Below, in pieces: positions 42,990 to 51,653 of a DNA stretch of 64,000 nt. Source of the DNA: Halomonas sp. Y3 (lineage in GTDB: Bacteria > Pseudomonadota > Gammaproteobacteria > Pseudomonadales > Halomonadaceae); contig NZ_CP099975.1 in NCBI RefSeq assembly GCF_024137965.1, forward strand, positions 3,596,001-3,660,000, given 5' to 3'. The notes under the pieces were generated by a model. It searched no databases. It saw nothing but the letters and a program-made list of their open reading frames with translations, and was not told the DNA's origin. A program made the position numbers and the translations under genes. Numbering within the stretch: position 1 is the stretch's first letter; each line of letters opens with the position of its first letter.

Positions 42990-44405
42990 ATGGCCGCTAC
43001 CCTGATGTGGTTTCGCAGCGACCTGCGCGTCCAGGACAACCGCGCCCTGGCGGCGGCCGCCGCCCGCGGGCCGGTGGTGGCCGTCTTCCTGCGCGCCCTG
43101 CCCCACTGGCGGCGCCACGGCCACGGCGCCAATCAGCTCGACTTTCGCGCCCGGGGGGTGGCGGCCCTGAAGGCGTCGCTGGCCGGCCTCAACATCCCCC
43201 TGCTGCACCGCGATATCGACGACTTCAGCGAGGCCCCCACGGCCCTGCTGGAGATCGCCCGGGAGCACGGCGCCACCGCCCTGCACTTCAACCACGAATA
43301 CCCGCTGGACGAGCAGCGCCGCGACGCCGCCGTGCTCGCCGCCTTCCGGGAGGCCGGCCTCGAGGCCCGGGGGCACCACGATGCCGTCGCCTTCGCCCCG
43401 GGGGAGCTCCTCACCGGCAAGGGCGACTACTACGGCGTCTTCACCCCCTTCTCGAAAAGCTGGCATCGCCAGCTGACGGCCGAGCGCCTGGCCCTGGCCG
43501 ATACTCCCGCCCCCCAGGCGGAGACCGGTATCGCCTCCGACCCCCTGCCCGAGCTGCCCGACCTCGAGGACGCCCCCATCGACGGCCGCCACTGGCCCGC
43601 CGGCGAGGGGCCCGCCGCCGACCGCCTGGAGCGTTTCCTGCGCTTTCGCGGACGCTACTACGCCAAGCAGCGCGACTTCCCGGCCATTCGCGGCACCAGC
43701 GAGCTCTCCCCCTACCTGGCCCTGGGCATGCTCTCCCACCGCCAGTGCCTGCAGGCGGTGCTGGCCGAGAACGGCGGCAGCCTGGCCGAGGGCGATGCGG
43801 GCCTGGTGGCCTGGGTCAACGAGCTGGTATGGCGGGAGTTCTACCGCCACGTGGCGGTGGGCTTCCCCCAGGTGTGTCGTTACCGCCCCTTCCAGGCCCA
43901 CACCGAGGCGCTGGCCTGGCGCGATGACGACGAGGGCTTCGCCGCCTGGTGCGAGGGGCGTACCGGCTATCCCATCGTCGACGCCGCCATGCGCCAGCTC
44001 GTCGCCACCGGCTGGATGCACAACCGCCTGCGCATGATTACCGCCATGTTTCTCTCCAAGCACCTGCTGATCGACTGGCGGCGCGGCGAGGCCTTCTTCA
44101 TGCGCCACCTGGTCGACGGCGAGTTCTGCGCCAACAACGGCGGCTGGCAGTGGGCCGCCTCCACCGGCACCGATGCGGCCCCCTACTTCCGCATCTTCAA
44201 CCCCACGACCCAGTCGAGCCGCTTCGACCCCGAGGGCACCTTCCTGGCCGAGTGGCTGCCGGCGCTGGCCGAGCTGCCGGCCAAGGCCCGCCACGCCCCG
44301 CCCCGGGACCTGCTCGGCGGCGTCGACTATCCGCCTCCCATCGTCGACCACAAGGCGGCCCGGGCCCGCGCCCTGGAGGCCTTCAAGGCCCTCAAGGCCG
44401 GCTGA
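42990..44405 (+). CDS. phr: Deoxyribodipyrimidine photolyase (class I CPD photolyase)
   Basis: This 471-residue flavoenzyme repairs cyclobutane pyrimidine dimers using blue light. The antenna-binding domain starts MAATLMWFRSDLRVQDNRAL; the FAD domain has RYYAKQRDFPAIRGTSELSPYLALG, WVNELVWREFYRHV, GYPIVDAAMRQLVATGWMHNRLRMI and WQWAASTGTDAAPYFRIFNP. All are diagnostic for class I photolyase. Length matches E. coli PhrB (472). It is encoded directly after its likely regulator and is expected to be light-induced. Confidence 0.97.
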   Translation: MAATLMWFRSDLRVQDNRALAAAAARGPVVAVFLRALPHWRRHGHGANQLDFRARGVAALKASLAGLNIPLLHRDIDDFSEAPTALLEIAREHGATALHFNHEYPLDEQRRDAAVLAAFREAGLEARGHHDAVAFAPGELLTGKGDYYGVFTPFSKSWHRQLTAERLALADTPAPQAETGIASDPLPELPDLEDAPIDGRHWPAGEGPAADRLERFLRFRGRYYAKQRDFPAIRGTSELSPYLALGMLSHRQCLQAVLAENGGSLAEGDAGLVAWVNELVWREFYRHVAVGFPQVCRYRPFQAHTEALAWRDDDEGFAAWCEGRTGYPIVDAAMRQLVATGWMHNRLRMITAMFLSKHLLIDWRRGEAFFMRHLVDGEFCANNGGWQWAASTGTDAAPYFRIFNPTTQSSRFDPEGTFLAEWLPALAELPAKARHAPPRDLLGGVDYPPPIVDHKAARARALEAFKALKAG

Positions 44406-44445
44406 GGCCGCGCCCCCGCCCTCCCATCCACCGCCGGAGCCGAGC

Positions 44446-44880
44446 ATGACCGCCGACGAGCGCCTGGAGGCCTTCTGCGCCTTCTTCAATAAACTGGACA
44501 AAAGCTGTACAAGAGAGCTCTACGAGTTCTATACTCCTGACGTGCTCTTTATCGACCCGCTTCACCGGATAGAGGGCTCAAGGGCGCTGGAGCGCTACTT
44601 TGCGACCCTGTACGAGAATGTGACAGCGTGCCGTTTCCGCTTCCACGACCGTCAGGCCTCGGGCCAGCAGGCCTTCGTGACCTGGACCATGCAGCTGGTC
44701 CACCCGCGGCTGAACGGCGGGCGCGAGATCGAGGTCGAGGGCTGCTCCCAGCTGACCTTCGCCGAGGACGGCCGAGTGGCCCGGCACCGCGACTACTTCG
44801 ATGCCGCCGCCCTGCTCTACGAGCGCCTGCCGCTGCTGGGCGGGGTCATACGGATGGTGAAGCGACGAATCGACGGCTGA
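44446..44880 (+). CDS. NTF2/SnoaL-like small protein
   Basis: This 144-residue protein has the nuclear transport factor 2 fold pattern: DERLEAFCAFFNKLDKSCTRELYEFYTPDVLFIDPLHRI split over helix and strand, then ERYFATLYENV, and a VTWTMQLVHPRLNGGREIEVEG sheet. It may bind a small hydrophobic ligand; the function is unknown. It recurs in photolyase-linked clusters of Pseudomonas and Vibrio, as I recall. The 5' quarter is AT-richer than its surroundings and contains a TGGACA/TGTACA pair with a -10 box behind it. Confidence 0.78.
   Translation: MTADERLEAFCAFFNKLDKSCTRELYEFYTPDVLFIDPLHRIEGSRALERYFATLYENVTACRFRFHDRQASGQQAFVTWTMQLVHPRLNGGREIEVEGCSQLTFAEDGRVARHRDYFDAAALLYERLPLLGGVIRMVKRRIDG
44495..44535 (+). 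promoter_or_regulatory. Possible internal LitR-type operator and promoter in the NTF2-like gene
   Basis: TGGACA (44495-44500) and TGTACA (44506-44511) repeat at 11 bp, as at 40892. A TATACT -10 box (44530-44535) follows the second half-site by 18 bp. It could drive the downstream SDR-to-DUF2878 genes separately. It lies inside coding sequence, so chance is possible. Confidence 0.35.
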
Positions 44881-44936
44881 CCGGGGGCATCCGGCGGCCG
44901 CCAACACCGGCGCACCGCGCCGACCCAGGAGGTCCC

Positions 44937-45728
44937 ATGCCCCTCGATGGCAAGCAACGCATCTGGCTCACCGGTGCCACCTCAGGCATCGGCCGCGCCC
45001 TGGCGCTGCGCCTGCTGGCCGATGGCCACCGGGTGGCGCTGAGCGCGCGCAGCGAATCGGCCCTGGCCGAGCTCTCCGAGGGGCATGCCAACGCCCTGCT
45101 GCTGCCCCTGGACGTGAGCGATCGCGCCGCCGTGGCACGCGCCGGGGAGCGCCTGGCGGAGGCCTTCGGCGGGCTGGACCTGGCGCTGCTCAACGCCGGC
45201 ACCTGCGAGTACCTGGAGGCTCGCTCCTTCGACGTGGACCTGGTGGAGCGGGTCTTCGCTCCGAACTTTCACGGCGCCATCTACTGCATCGATGCCGCCC
45301 TGCCGCTGCTGCGCCGGGCCAGGACCGAGGGGGGCCGGCCGCTGCTCGCCGCCACCTCCAGCGCCGCGGCCTACCTGCCGCTGCCCCGGGCCGAGGCCTA
45401 CGGCGCCTCCAAGGCGGCGCTCAGCCACTTTCTCGAGTCCCTGCGCCTGGACCTGCACGGCGAGGGTATCGACGTCAGCCTGATCCACCCCGGCTTCGTG
45501 AAGACCCCGCTGACCGACCGCAACGACTTCGCGATGCCGCTGCGTATCGAGGCCGCCCAGGCCGCCGAGGCGATCCTCCAGGGGCTCGCCCGCCGCCGTC
45601 TGGATATCCACTTCCCGCGCCGCTTCACCCTGCTGGTGAAGCTGATGGGGCTGCTGCCCCCGGCGCTGCGCTACCGCCTGGGCCTGCGCCTGGTGCGCCA
45701 GCCTTCCACCGCGGAGACCACCCCATGA
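44937..45728 (+). CDS. Short-chain dehydrogenase/reductase
   Basis: This 263-residue classical SDR has the cofactor motif TGATSGIG (12-19), NAG (87-89), Ser142 and the catalytic Tyr155-x3-Lys159 (AYGASKA). The C-terminal region is hydrophobic and basic (HFPRRFTLLVKLMGLLPPALRYRLG), like membrane-associated SDRs of lipid metabolism. AGGAGG precedes the ATG by six bases. Its stop overlaps the next ATG (ATGA). Homologs are linked to CFA-synthase-like clusters; the substrate is likely a lipid-derived alcohol or ketone, but unproven. Confidence 0.86.
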   Translation: MPLDGKQRIWLTGATSGIGRALALRLLADGHRVALSARSESALAELSEGHANALLLPLDVSDRAAVARAGERLAEAFGGLDLALLNAGTCEYLEARSFDVDLVERVFAPNFHGAIYCIDAALPLLRRARTEGGRPLLAATSSAAAYLPLPRAEAYGASKAALSHFLESLRLDLHGEGIDVSLIHPGFVKTPLTDRNDFAMPLRIEAAQAAEAILQGLARRRLDIHFPRRFTLLVKLMGLLPPALRYRLGLRLVRQPSTAETTP

Positions 45729-47080
45729 CCGCCTTTCAACACCCCTCCGGAATGGCCGTGCCCAGGCGCCGCATCGCCGTGGTCGGCAGCGGCATCGGCG
45801 GCATGGCCGCCGCCTGGTACCTGTCGAGCCGCCACCAGGTCACCCTCTTCGAGGCAGACGAGCGCCTGGGCGGACACACCGCCACCGTGGATGTCGAGCT
45901 GGACGGCAGGCACTACGCCATCGATACCGGCTTTATCGTCTTCAACGACTGGACCTACCCCCACTTCCAGCGGCTGCTGGCGCGGCTGGGGGTGCGCACC
46001 CAGCCCACCGAGATGAGCTTCTCGGTGCACGAGACGGCCCGGGACTTCGAGTACAACGGCCACACCCTGGCGAGCCTCTTTGCCCAGCGCCGCAACCTGC
46101 TGCGGCCGAGCTTCTACCGCCTGCTGCGCGATATCCTGCGCTTCAACCGGGAGGCGACCCGGGCCCTGGAGAGCGGCGACCTGGCCCCGTCCATGACCCT
46201 GGGCGAGTGGCTCGCGGCCAACGGCTACAATGAAGCCTTCCAGCGCCGCTACCTGCTGCCCATGGGGGCGGCCATCTGGTCCGGCAGCCTCCAGGAGCTG
46301 CGCGACTTCCCGCTGCAGTTCTTCGTGCGCTTCTTCCGCAACCACGGCCTGCTCTCGGTAAACGACCGTCCCCAGTGGCACACCCTGGTCGGGGGCTCGC
46401 GCAGCTATATTCCGGCGCTGACCGCCCCCTATGCCGGCCGCATCCGGCTCTCGACCCCGGTGCGGGGCATCCGCCGCCTGGTCGACGGCGTGGAGCTGCG
46501 CACCGACGCGGGCAGCGAGCGCTTCGACGAGGTGGTGCTGGCCTGCCACGCCGACCAGGCGCTGGCCATGCTGGAGGACCCGACCCCCGCCGAGCGGGAG
46601 ATCCTCGCCGCCCTGCCCTACCAGGATAACGAGGTGGTGCTGCATACCGACACCCGCCTGCTGCCCCGCCGTCGCCGGGCCTGGGCGAGCTGGAACTACC
46701 GGCTGGACGACCGCGACGAGGGCCAGCGCATCTCCGTCACCTACGACATGAACATCCTCCAGCGGCTCGAGGCGCCCCACACCTTCTGCGTGACCCTCAA
46801 CGACGGCGACGCCGTCGCACCGGACAAGGTGCTGGGACGCTTCACCTATGCCCACCCCCAGTTCACCCTGGCCGGCGAGGCGGCCAAGGCGCGCCACGCC
46901 GAGATCTCCGGCGCCGCCCTGCACACCCACTACTGCGGCGCCTACTGGCGCAACGGCTTCCACGAGGACGGCGTCTGGAGCGCCCTGCGGGTGGCCCGCG
47001 CCCTGGGCTGCGACGAGGAGGAGCCGCGTCCCGGCGAGCCCGGCTGGGCCCCCGCCGTTCCGGAAGAGAGCGCCGCATGA
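45725..47080 (+). CDS. FAD-dependent amine-oxidase-like protein linked to CFA synthase
   Basis: This 451-residue flavoprotein has the dinucleotide-binding motif IAVVGSGIGGMAAAWYLS (residues 17-34), FEADERLGGHTATVD, and AIDTGFIVFNDWTYPHF, which is highly characteristic of the NAD/FAD-binding family encoded beside DUF1365 and CFA-synthase genes. HTHYCGAYWRNGFHEDG near the C-terminus closes the FAD site. It may desaturate or oxidise a methylated acyl chain, as discussed for furan fatty acid pathways, but this is inferred from linkage. Start and stop both overlap neighbours by four bases (ATGA). Confidence 0.83.
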   Translation: MTAFQHPSGMAVPRRRIAVVGSGIGGMAAAWYLSSRHQVTLFEADERLGGHTATVDVELDGRHYAIDTGFIVFNDWTYPHFQRLLARLGVRTQPTEMSFSVHETARDFEYNGHTLASLFAQRRNLLRPSFYRLLRDILRFNREATRALESGDLAPSMTLGEWLAANGYNEAFQRRYLLPMGAAIWSGSLQELRDFPLQFFVRFFRNHGLLSVNDRPQWHTLVGGSRSYIPALTAPYAGRIRLSTPVRGIRRLVDGVELRTDAGSERFDEVVLACHADQALAMLEDPTPAEREILAALPYQDNEVVLHTDTRLLPRRRRAWASWNYRLDDRDEGQRISVTYDMNILQRLEAPHTFCVTLNDGDAVAPDKVLGRFTYAHPQFTLAGEAAKARHAEISGAALHTHYCGAYWRNGFHEDGVWSALRVARALGCDEEEPRPGEPGWAPAVPEESAA

Positions 47081-47856
47081 GCTGCCCCCCCCGCTCCCGG
47101 GTCTACCGCGGCACCCTGCGCCACCGGCGCTTCCTGCCGCGCACTCACGCCTTCACCTACCGGGTGTGGATGGCCTGGCTGGACCTGGACGAGCTGCCCG
47201 CGCTGTTCGACGGCGTCCCCGGCTTCAGCGCCCGGCGCCGCGCCCTGGCGCGGTTTCGCCGCGACGACTACCTGGCCCCCCACGACCGGCCGCTGAAGGA
47301 GGTGGTGCGCGAGGAGCTGGAGAAGCAGCTGGGGTTCGCGCCCGACGGGCGCATCTGCCTGCTGACCCAGCTGCGCCTGCTGGGGGTGGGGTTCAACCCG
47401 ATCTCGCTCTACTACGCCTTCGACGCCTCGGGCGAGCTGCGTGCCGTGCTCGGCGAGGTGAGCAATGTGCCCTGGGGAGAGCGCGTCCGCTACGCCTGCG
47501 CCGTGGACCCGAGGCGCCAGAGCCACGCCGCCGAGTTCGCCAAGGCGATGCATGTCTCGCCCTTCAACCCCATGGAGATGACCTACCGCTGGCGCTTCAA
47601 CACTCCCGGGGGCCAGCTGCTGATGCATATGGAGAACTGGCAGGCGGGCGAGCGCCACTTCGACGCCACCCTGACCCTCGAGGCCAGCCCGGCGACCCGG
47701 GGCGAGCTGCTGCGCACCCTGATGCGCCAGCCCTGGATGAGCCTCAAGACCCTGGCCGGCATCCACTTCGAGGCCCTGCGCCTGTGGCTCAAGCGCGTGC
47801 CGATCCATGACCACCCCGGCCCCGACCCGAGATCCCGTGAGGAGAGTTCATCGTGA
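47077..47856 (+). CDS. DUF1365 family protein
   Basis: This 259-residue protein contains YRGTLRHRRFLPRTHAFTY, RFRRDDYLAPHDRPL, GVGFNPISLYYAFD, and the KAMHVSPFNPMEMTYRWRF motif that defines DUF1365. The biochemical role is unknown. It is consistently found between an amine-oxidase-like flavoprotein and a CFA-synthase-like methyltransferase, as here, with four-base overlaps on both sides, implying a stoichiometric or sequential role in acyl chain modification. No signal peptide is seen. Confidence 0.9.
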   Translation: MSCPPRSRVYRGTLRHRRFLPRTHAFTYRVWMAWLDLDELPALFDGVPGFSARRRALARFRRDDYLAPHDRPLKEVVREELEKQLGFAPDGRICLLTQLRLLGVGFNPISLYYAFDASGELRAVLGEVSNVPWGERVRYACAVDPRRQSHAAEFAKAMHVSPFNPMEMTYRWRFNTPGGQLLMHMENWQAGERHFDATLTLEASPATRGELLRTLMRQPWMSLKTLAGIHFEALRLWLKRVPIHDHPGPDPRSREESSS

Positions 47857-49124
47857 ACACCCTGCGCTCTGCTAGCACCACCCGCCCCCTGGCGGAGGAG
47901 ACCGACCGCCTGACCCGCTGGCTGCAACCGCGCCTGCTGGCCCAGCTCGACCGCCTGGAGGGCGGCCAGGTGACCCTGATCGAGGGGCACCGCCGCCATC
48001 GCCTGGGCCAGGGCGGCGAGCTGAACGTCACCCTGGTGGTGCGCAACAGCCGGGTGTGGAAGCGCCTGGCCCTGGGGGGCACCGTGGGCGCCGCCGAGGC
48101 CTACATGGACGGGGACTGGGATGCCGACGACCTGGTGGCCCTGGTGCGTCTCTTTGCCCTCAACCTGGAGCGGGTCAACGGCGAGATGGAAAACGGCACC
48201 GCGCGGCTCGGCCGCTGGCTGCTGACCGCCCTCTATGGCCTGCAGCGCAACAGCCTCAAGGGCTCCCGACGCAATATCGCCGCCCACTACGATATCGGCA
48301 ACGAGCTCTTCGCCACCTTCCTGGACAAGCACCACCGGATGTACTCCAGCGCCGTCTTTCCCTACCCGGAAGCGAGCCTGGAGGAGGCCTCCACCTTCAA
48401 GCTGGACCTCATGCTCGACCGCCTGGACGTGCGCCCCGAGCATCACCTGCTGGAGATCGGCACCGGCTGGGGCGGGCTCGCCATCCACGCGGCGAAGACC
48501 CGCGGCTGCCGGGTCACCACCACCACCATCTCCGAGGAGCAGCACGCGCATACCGCTCAGCGCATCGCCGAGGAGGGGCTCGGCGATCGCATCACCCTGC
48601 TCAAGCGGGACTACCGGGAGCTTCAGGGGCGCTTCGACCGGCTGATCTCGGTGGAGATGGTGGAGGCGGTGGGGCACCAGTACCTGGACACCTACCTGGC
48701 CACCCTCGACCGGCTGCTGACCGACGACGGCCAGGCCATGCTCCAGGCGATCACCATTCGCGACCAGCGCTTCGAGGAGGCCAAGCGCGAGATGGACTTC
48801 ATCAAGCGCTATATCTTCCCCGGCGGCTTCCTGCCCTCCCATCGCGCCCTGCTCGACGGGCTGGCCCGCCGCACCTCACTCAACGTGCTCTCCCTGGACG
48901 AGATCGGCCTCCACTATGCGCGCACCCTGCGCGAGTGGCGCCACCGCTTCGAGGCCAGCCTGGAGACCGTGCGCAAGCTCGGCTATGACGAGCGCTTCAT
49001 CCGCATGTGGCGCTACTACCTCTGCTACTGCGAGGGGGGCTTCCTGGAGCGCACCATCGGCACCTGCCACCTGCTGGTGGCCAAGCCGGGGGCGCGACCG
49101 GCGCCCCAGACCGGCGGCCTGTGA
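47853..49124 (+). CDS. Cyclopropane-fatty-acyl-phospholipid synthase family methyltransferase
   Basis: This 423-residue SAM-dependent enzyme has the CFA layout: an N-terminal lipid-associated domain, AAHYDIGNELFATFLD, the SAM loop LEIGTGWGGLAIHAA (from 200), TTTISEEQHAHT, and IFPGGFLPS. It methylates the double bond of an unsaturated acyl chain on a phospholipid. Linkage to a flavoprotein and DUF1365 suggests the UfaM-like subgroup, which makes methylated precursors of furan fatty acids, rather than simple cyclopropanation; sequence inspection cannot decide. It starts at a GTG overlapping the DUF1365 stop. Confidence 0.87.
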   Translation: MNTLRSASTTRPLAEETDRLTRWLQPRLLAQLDRLEGGQVTLIEGHRRHRLGQGGELNVTLVVRNSRVWKRLALGGTVGAAEAYMDGDWDADDLVALVRLFALNLERVNGEMENGTARLGRWLLTALYGLQRNSLKGSRRNIAAHYDIGNELFATFLDKHHRMYSSAVFPYPEASLEEASTFKLDLMLDRLDVRPEHHLLEIGTGWGGLAIHAAKTRGCRVTTTTISEEQHAHTAQRIAEEGLGDRITLLKRDYRELQGRFDRLISVEMVEAVGHQYLDTYLATLDRLLTDDGQAMLQAITIRDQRFEEAKREMDFIKRYIFPGGFLPSHRALLDGLARRTSLNVLSLDEIGLHYARTLREWRHRFEASLETVRKLGYDERFIRMWRYYLCYCEGGFLERTIGTCHLLVAKPGARPAPQTGGL

Positions 49125-49133
49125 GGGCGTTCC

Positions 49134-49661
49134 GTGCTCGCCGCCCTGCGTGAGCCCGCCGGCCGCCGGCTGCTGATCAACTTCACCGCCTTCGAGCTGG
49201 GCTGGCTGGCCTGCGTGCTGGGGGGGTCGGCGATCGGCGCCCTGGCGGCGGCGGCGATCCTCGCCCTGCACCTGGGCTGGCAGGCGCGCCCCGGGGAGTG
49301 GCGCTGGCTGGCGGGCTTCGCCCTGCTGGGCCTGGCGGTGGACGGCGGCCTGCACCTGGCCGGCGGCTTCGATTTCGGCGAGGCCACGCTGGCCTTCGGC
49401 CTACTGCCGCCCTGGCTCTGGCTGCTCTGGCCGCTGTTCGCCACCCTGCTTCACCACTCCCTGGCCTGGCTCTGGCAGCGCCCCTGGCTGGCGGTGGTCG
49501 GCGGCGCCCTCAGCGGCCCCCTCTCTTACTACGCCGGCGCCCGCCTGGCGAGAGTCGAGCTCGCCCCCTGGCTGCTGCCCGCCCAGGCGCTGGTATGGGG
49601 CCTGCTCTGCCTGTGGCTAACCGTTCGCCTCGGCCGCGGCGAGCGCAGCACCCGGCCCTGA
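49134..49661 (+). CDS. DUF2878 family membrane protein
   Basis: This 175-residue protein has five or six predicted helices rich in Leu, Trp and Ala, starting with NFTAFELGWLACVLGG and containing LATLLHHSLAWLW-like and GPLSYYAGARLA segments, which match DUF2878. The function is unknown. The GTG at 49134 lies nine bases after the methyltransferase stop. It is the last gene of the cluster; the DUF3833 and lipocalin genes that I recall from related clusters are not found here. Confidence 0.8.
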   Translation: MLAALREPAGRRLLINFTAFELGWLACVLGGSAIGALAAAAILALHLGWQARPGEWRWLAGFALLGLAVDGGLHLAGGFDFGEATLAFGLLPPWLWLLWPLFATLLHHSLAWLWQRPWLAVVGGALSGPLSYYAGARLARVELAPWLLPAQALVWGLLCLWLTVRLGRGERSTRP

Positions 49662-49781
49662 GCCCTTCCGCTGCGCTCTCGGCGTGCATTCCCCCTGCGT
49701 GGACAGTAGACTTAATGCCAGTCGCCTGGCGGCGGCCACGTCGCTGCCGCGCACAATAACTTCGACCTTCGGAATGACTCA

Positions 49782-50297
49782 GTGACCAAGCAACACTCCT
49801 TTGATCGCGAAGAACTGCTGGCCTGCTCCCGCGGCGAGCTGTTCGGCCCGGGCAATGCGCAGCTGCCGGCCCCCAACATGCTGATGCTCGACCGCATCAC
49901 CCGCATCTACGAGGATGGCGGCGACTTCGGCAAGGGAGAGCTGATCGCCGAGCTGGATATCCACCCCGACCTGTGGTTCTTCGACTGCCACTTCCCCGGC
50001 GACCCGGTCATGCCCGGCTGCCTGGGGCTGGATGCCATGTGGCAGCTGGTCGGCTTCTACCTGGGCTGGCTGGGCAACCCCGGCCGCGGCCGCGCCCTGG
50101 GCTGCGGCGAGGTGAAGTTCACCGGCCAGATCCTGCCCGATGCCAAGAAGGTCACCTACAAGATCGATATCAAGCGCATCATTACCCGGCGCCTGATCCT
50201 CGGCATCGCCGACGGCACCGTGTCGGTCGATGGCCGCGACATCTACCAGGCCACCGACCTGCGCGTGGGCCTGTTCACCTCCACCGCGAACTTCTGA
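49782..50297 (+). CDS. fabA: 3-hydroxydecanoyl-ACP dehydratase/isomerase FabA
   Basis: This 171-residue enzyme dehydrates 3-hydroxydecanoyl-ACP and isomerises the trans-2 to the cis-3 double bond, starting unsaturated fatty acid synthesis. The active-site His70 ([12 protein letters not shown]) and Asp84 (LGLDAMW) are present, and length equals E. coli FabA (171-172). The start is a GTG with a weak GGAATGA before it. It lies in the fabA-fabB operon as in Pseudomonas. No FabR- or DesT-like operator was recognised in the 120-bp upstream gap. Confidence 0.97.
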   Translation: MTKQHSFDREELLACSRGELFGPGNAQLPAPNMLMLDRITRIYEDGGDFGKGELIAELDIHPDLWFFDCHFPGDPVMPGCLGLDAMWQLVGFYLGWLGNPGRGRALGCGEVKFTGQILPDAKKVTYKIDIKRIITRRLILGIADGTVSVDGRDIYQATDLRVGLFTSTANF

Positions 50298-50311
50298 ATC
50301 AGGAGGCTTCC

Positions 50312-51529
50312 ATGCGACGAGTGGTAGTCACCGGCCTGGGTATCGTGTCCTGTCTGGGCAATGACCGTCAGGCCGTTCTCGAGGCGCTCAAGGAAGGGCG
50401 TTCCGGTATCCGTTTCAAGGAGGAGTACGCCGAGCGCGGCTTCCGCAGCCAGGTGGCAGGGGTGGTCGATATCGACCTGGACGCCCTGATCGACCGCAAG
50501 CTGAGACGCTTCATGGGCGACGCCGCGGCCTTCGCCTATGTGAGCATGGCCCAGGCCATCGAGGACTCGGGGCTGACCCCGGAGATGGTCTCCAGCGAGC
50601 GCACCGGCCTGATCGCCGGCTCCGGCGGCGCCTCCAGCGCCAACCAGGTCGAGGCCGCCGACGTGATGCGCGAGAAGGGCCTGCGCCGGGTGGGTCCCTA
50701 CCGGGTCACCCGCACCATGGGCAGCACCGTCTCCGCCTGCCTGGCCACGCCGTTCAAGATCAAGGGGGTCAACTACTCGATCTCCTCGGCCTGCGCCACC
50801 TCCGCCCACTGCATCGGCAACGCCATGGAGCAGATCCAGATGGGCAAGCAGGACGTGGTCTTCGCCGGCGGCGGCGAGGAGGAGCACTGGACCCTCTCCT
50901 GCCTGTTCGACGCCATGGGGGCGCTCTCCACCCAGTACAACGAGAGCCCAGAGAAGGCCTCCCGCCCCTATGACCAGGCCCGCGACGGCTTCGTCATCGC
51001 CGGCGGCGGCGGCATGCTGGTGCTCGAGGAGCTGGAGCACGCCCGCGCCCGCGGCGCGAAGATCTACGCCGAAGTGGTCGGCTACGGCGCCACCTCCGAC
51101 GGCCACGACATGGTCGCCCCCTCCGGCGAAGGCGCCATGCGCTGCATGCGTCAGGCCATGGCCACGGTGGACGGCAAGATCGACTACATCAACACCCACG
51201 GCACCTCCACCCCGGTGGGCGACGTGGCCGAGCTCAAGGCGATCCGCGAGGTGTTCGGCAACACCACCCCGGCCATGAGCTCCACCAAGTCGCTGACCGG
51301 CCACTCCCTGGGCGCCACCGGCGTGCAGGAGGCGATCTACTCGCTGCTGATGATGGAGAACGACTTCATCGCCGCCTCGGCCAACGTCGAGACCCTCGAC
51401 GAGCAGGCCGACGGCTTCGATATCGTCACCCAGCGTCGCGATGGCGTGAACATCGAGCGGGTGCTCTCCAACAGCTTCGGCTTCGGCGGCACCAACGCCT
51501 GCCTGGTGCTGGAGAAATTCAAGGACTGA
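50312..51529 (+). CDS. fabB: 3-oxoacyl-ACP synthase I FabB
   Basis: This 405-residue condensing enzyme elongates saturated and cis-unsaturated acyl-ACPs. The nucleophile Cys161 ([11 protein letters not shown]), the two histidines ([11 protein letters not shown] near 297, GHSLGATG near 332) and the [11 protein letters not shown] end motif are present. Length matches E. coli FabB (406). CAGGAGG lies before the ATG, 14 bases after fabA. A long palindrome downstream probably terminates the operon. Confidence 0.97.
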   Translation: MRRVVVTGLGIVSCLGNDRQAVLEALKEGRSGIRFKEEYAERGFRSQVAGVVDIDLDALIDRKLRRFMGDAAAFAYVSMAQAIEDSGLTPEMVSSERTGLIAGSGGASSANQVEAADVMREKGLRRVGPYRVTRTMGSTVSACLATPFKIKGVNYSISSACATSAHCIGNAMEQIQMGKQDVVFAGGGEEEHWTLSCLFDAMGALSTQYNESPEKASRPYDQARDGFVIAGGGGMLVLEELEHARARGAKIYAEVVGYGATSDGHDMVAPSGEGAMRCMRQAMATVDGKIDYINTHGTSTPVGDVAELKAIREVFGNTTPAMSSTKSLTGHSLGATGVQEAIYSLLMMENDFIAASANVETLDEQADGFDIVTQRRDGVNIERVLSNSFGFGGTNACLVLEKFKD

Positions 51530-51578
51530 GTTCAAGGACTGGGCTCGAGGAGTGAGCCCGACAGCCTGCCCGGCAGAC

Positions 51579-51612
51579 ACGAGAACGGCGCCCCGCGGGG
51601 CGCCGTTCTCGT
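51579..51612. terminator. 34-bp perfect palindrome between convergent fabB and plsC genes
   Basis: ACGAGAACGGCGCCCCG is followed immediately by its exact reverse complement. It lies 50 bp after fabB and 42 bp after the convergent acyltransferase stop, so it can terminate both transcripts. The tail on plus is TCGCGTCTCG, without a T-run. Confidence 0.7.
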
Positions 51613-51653
51613 TCGCGTCTCGTCATCGGGCCCTGCCGTCAGCCGGGTGCCCC

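Noticed and set aside
49662..49781. FabR or DesT operator upstream of fabA
   Set aside because: No palindrome resembling known sites was found. TGGACAGTAGACTTAAT has weak promoter features only.
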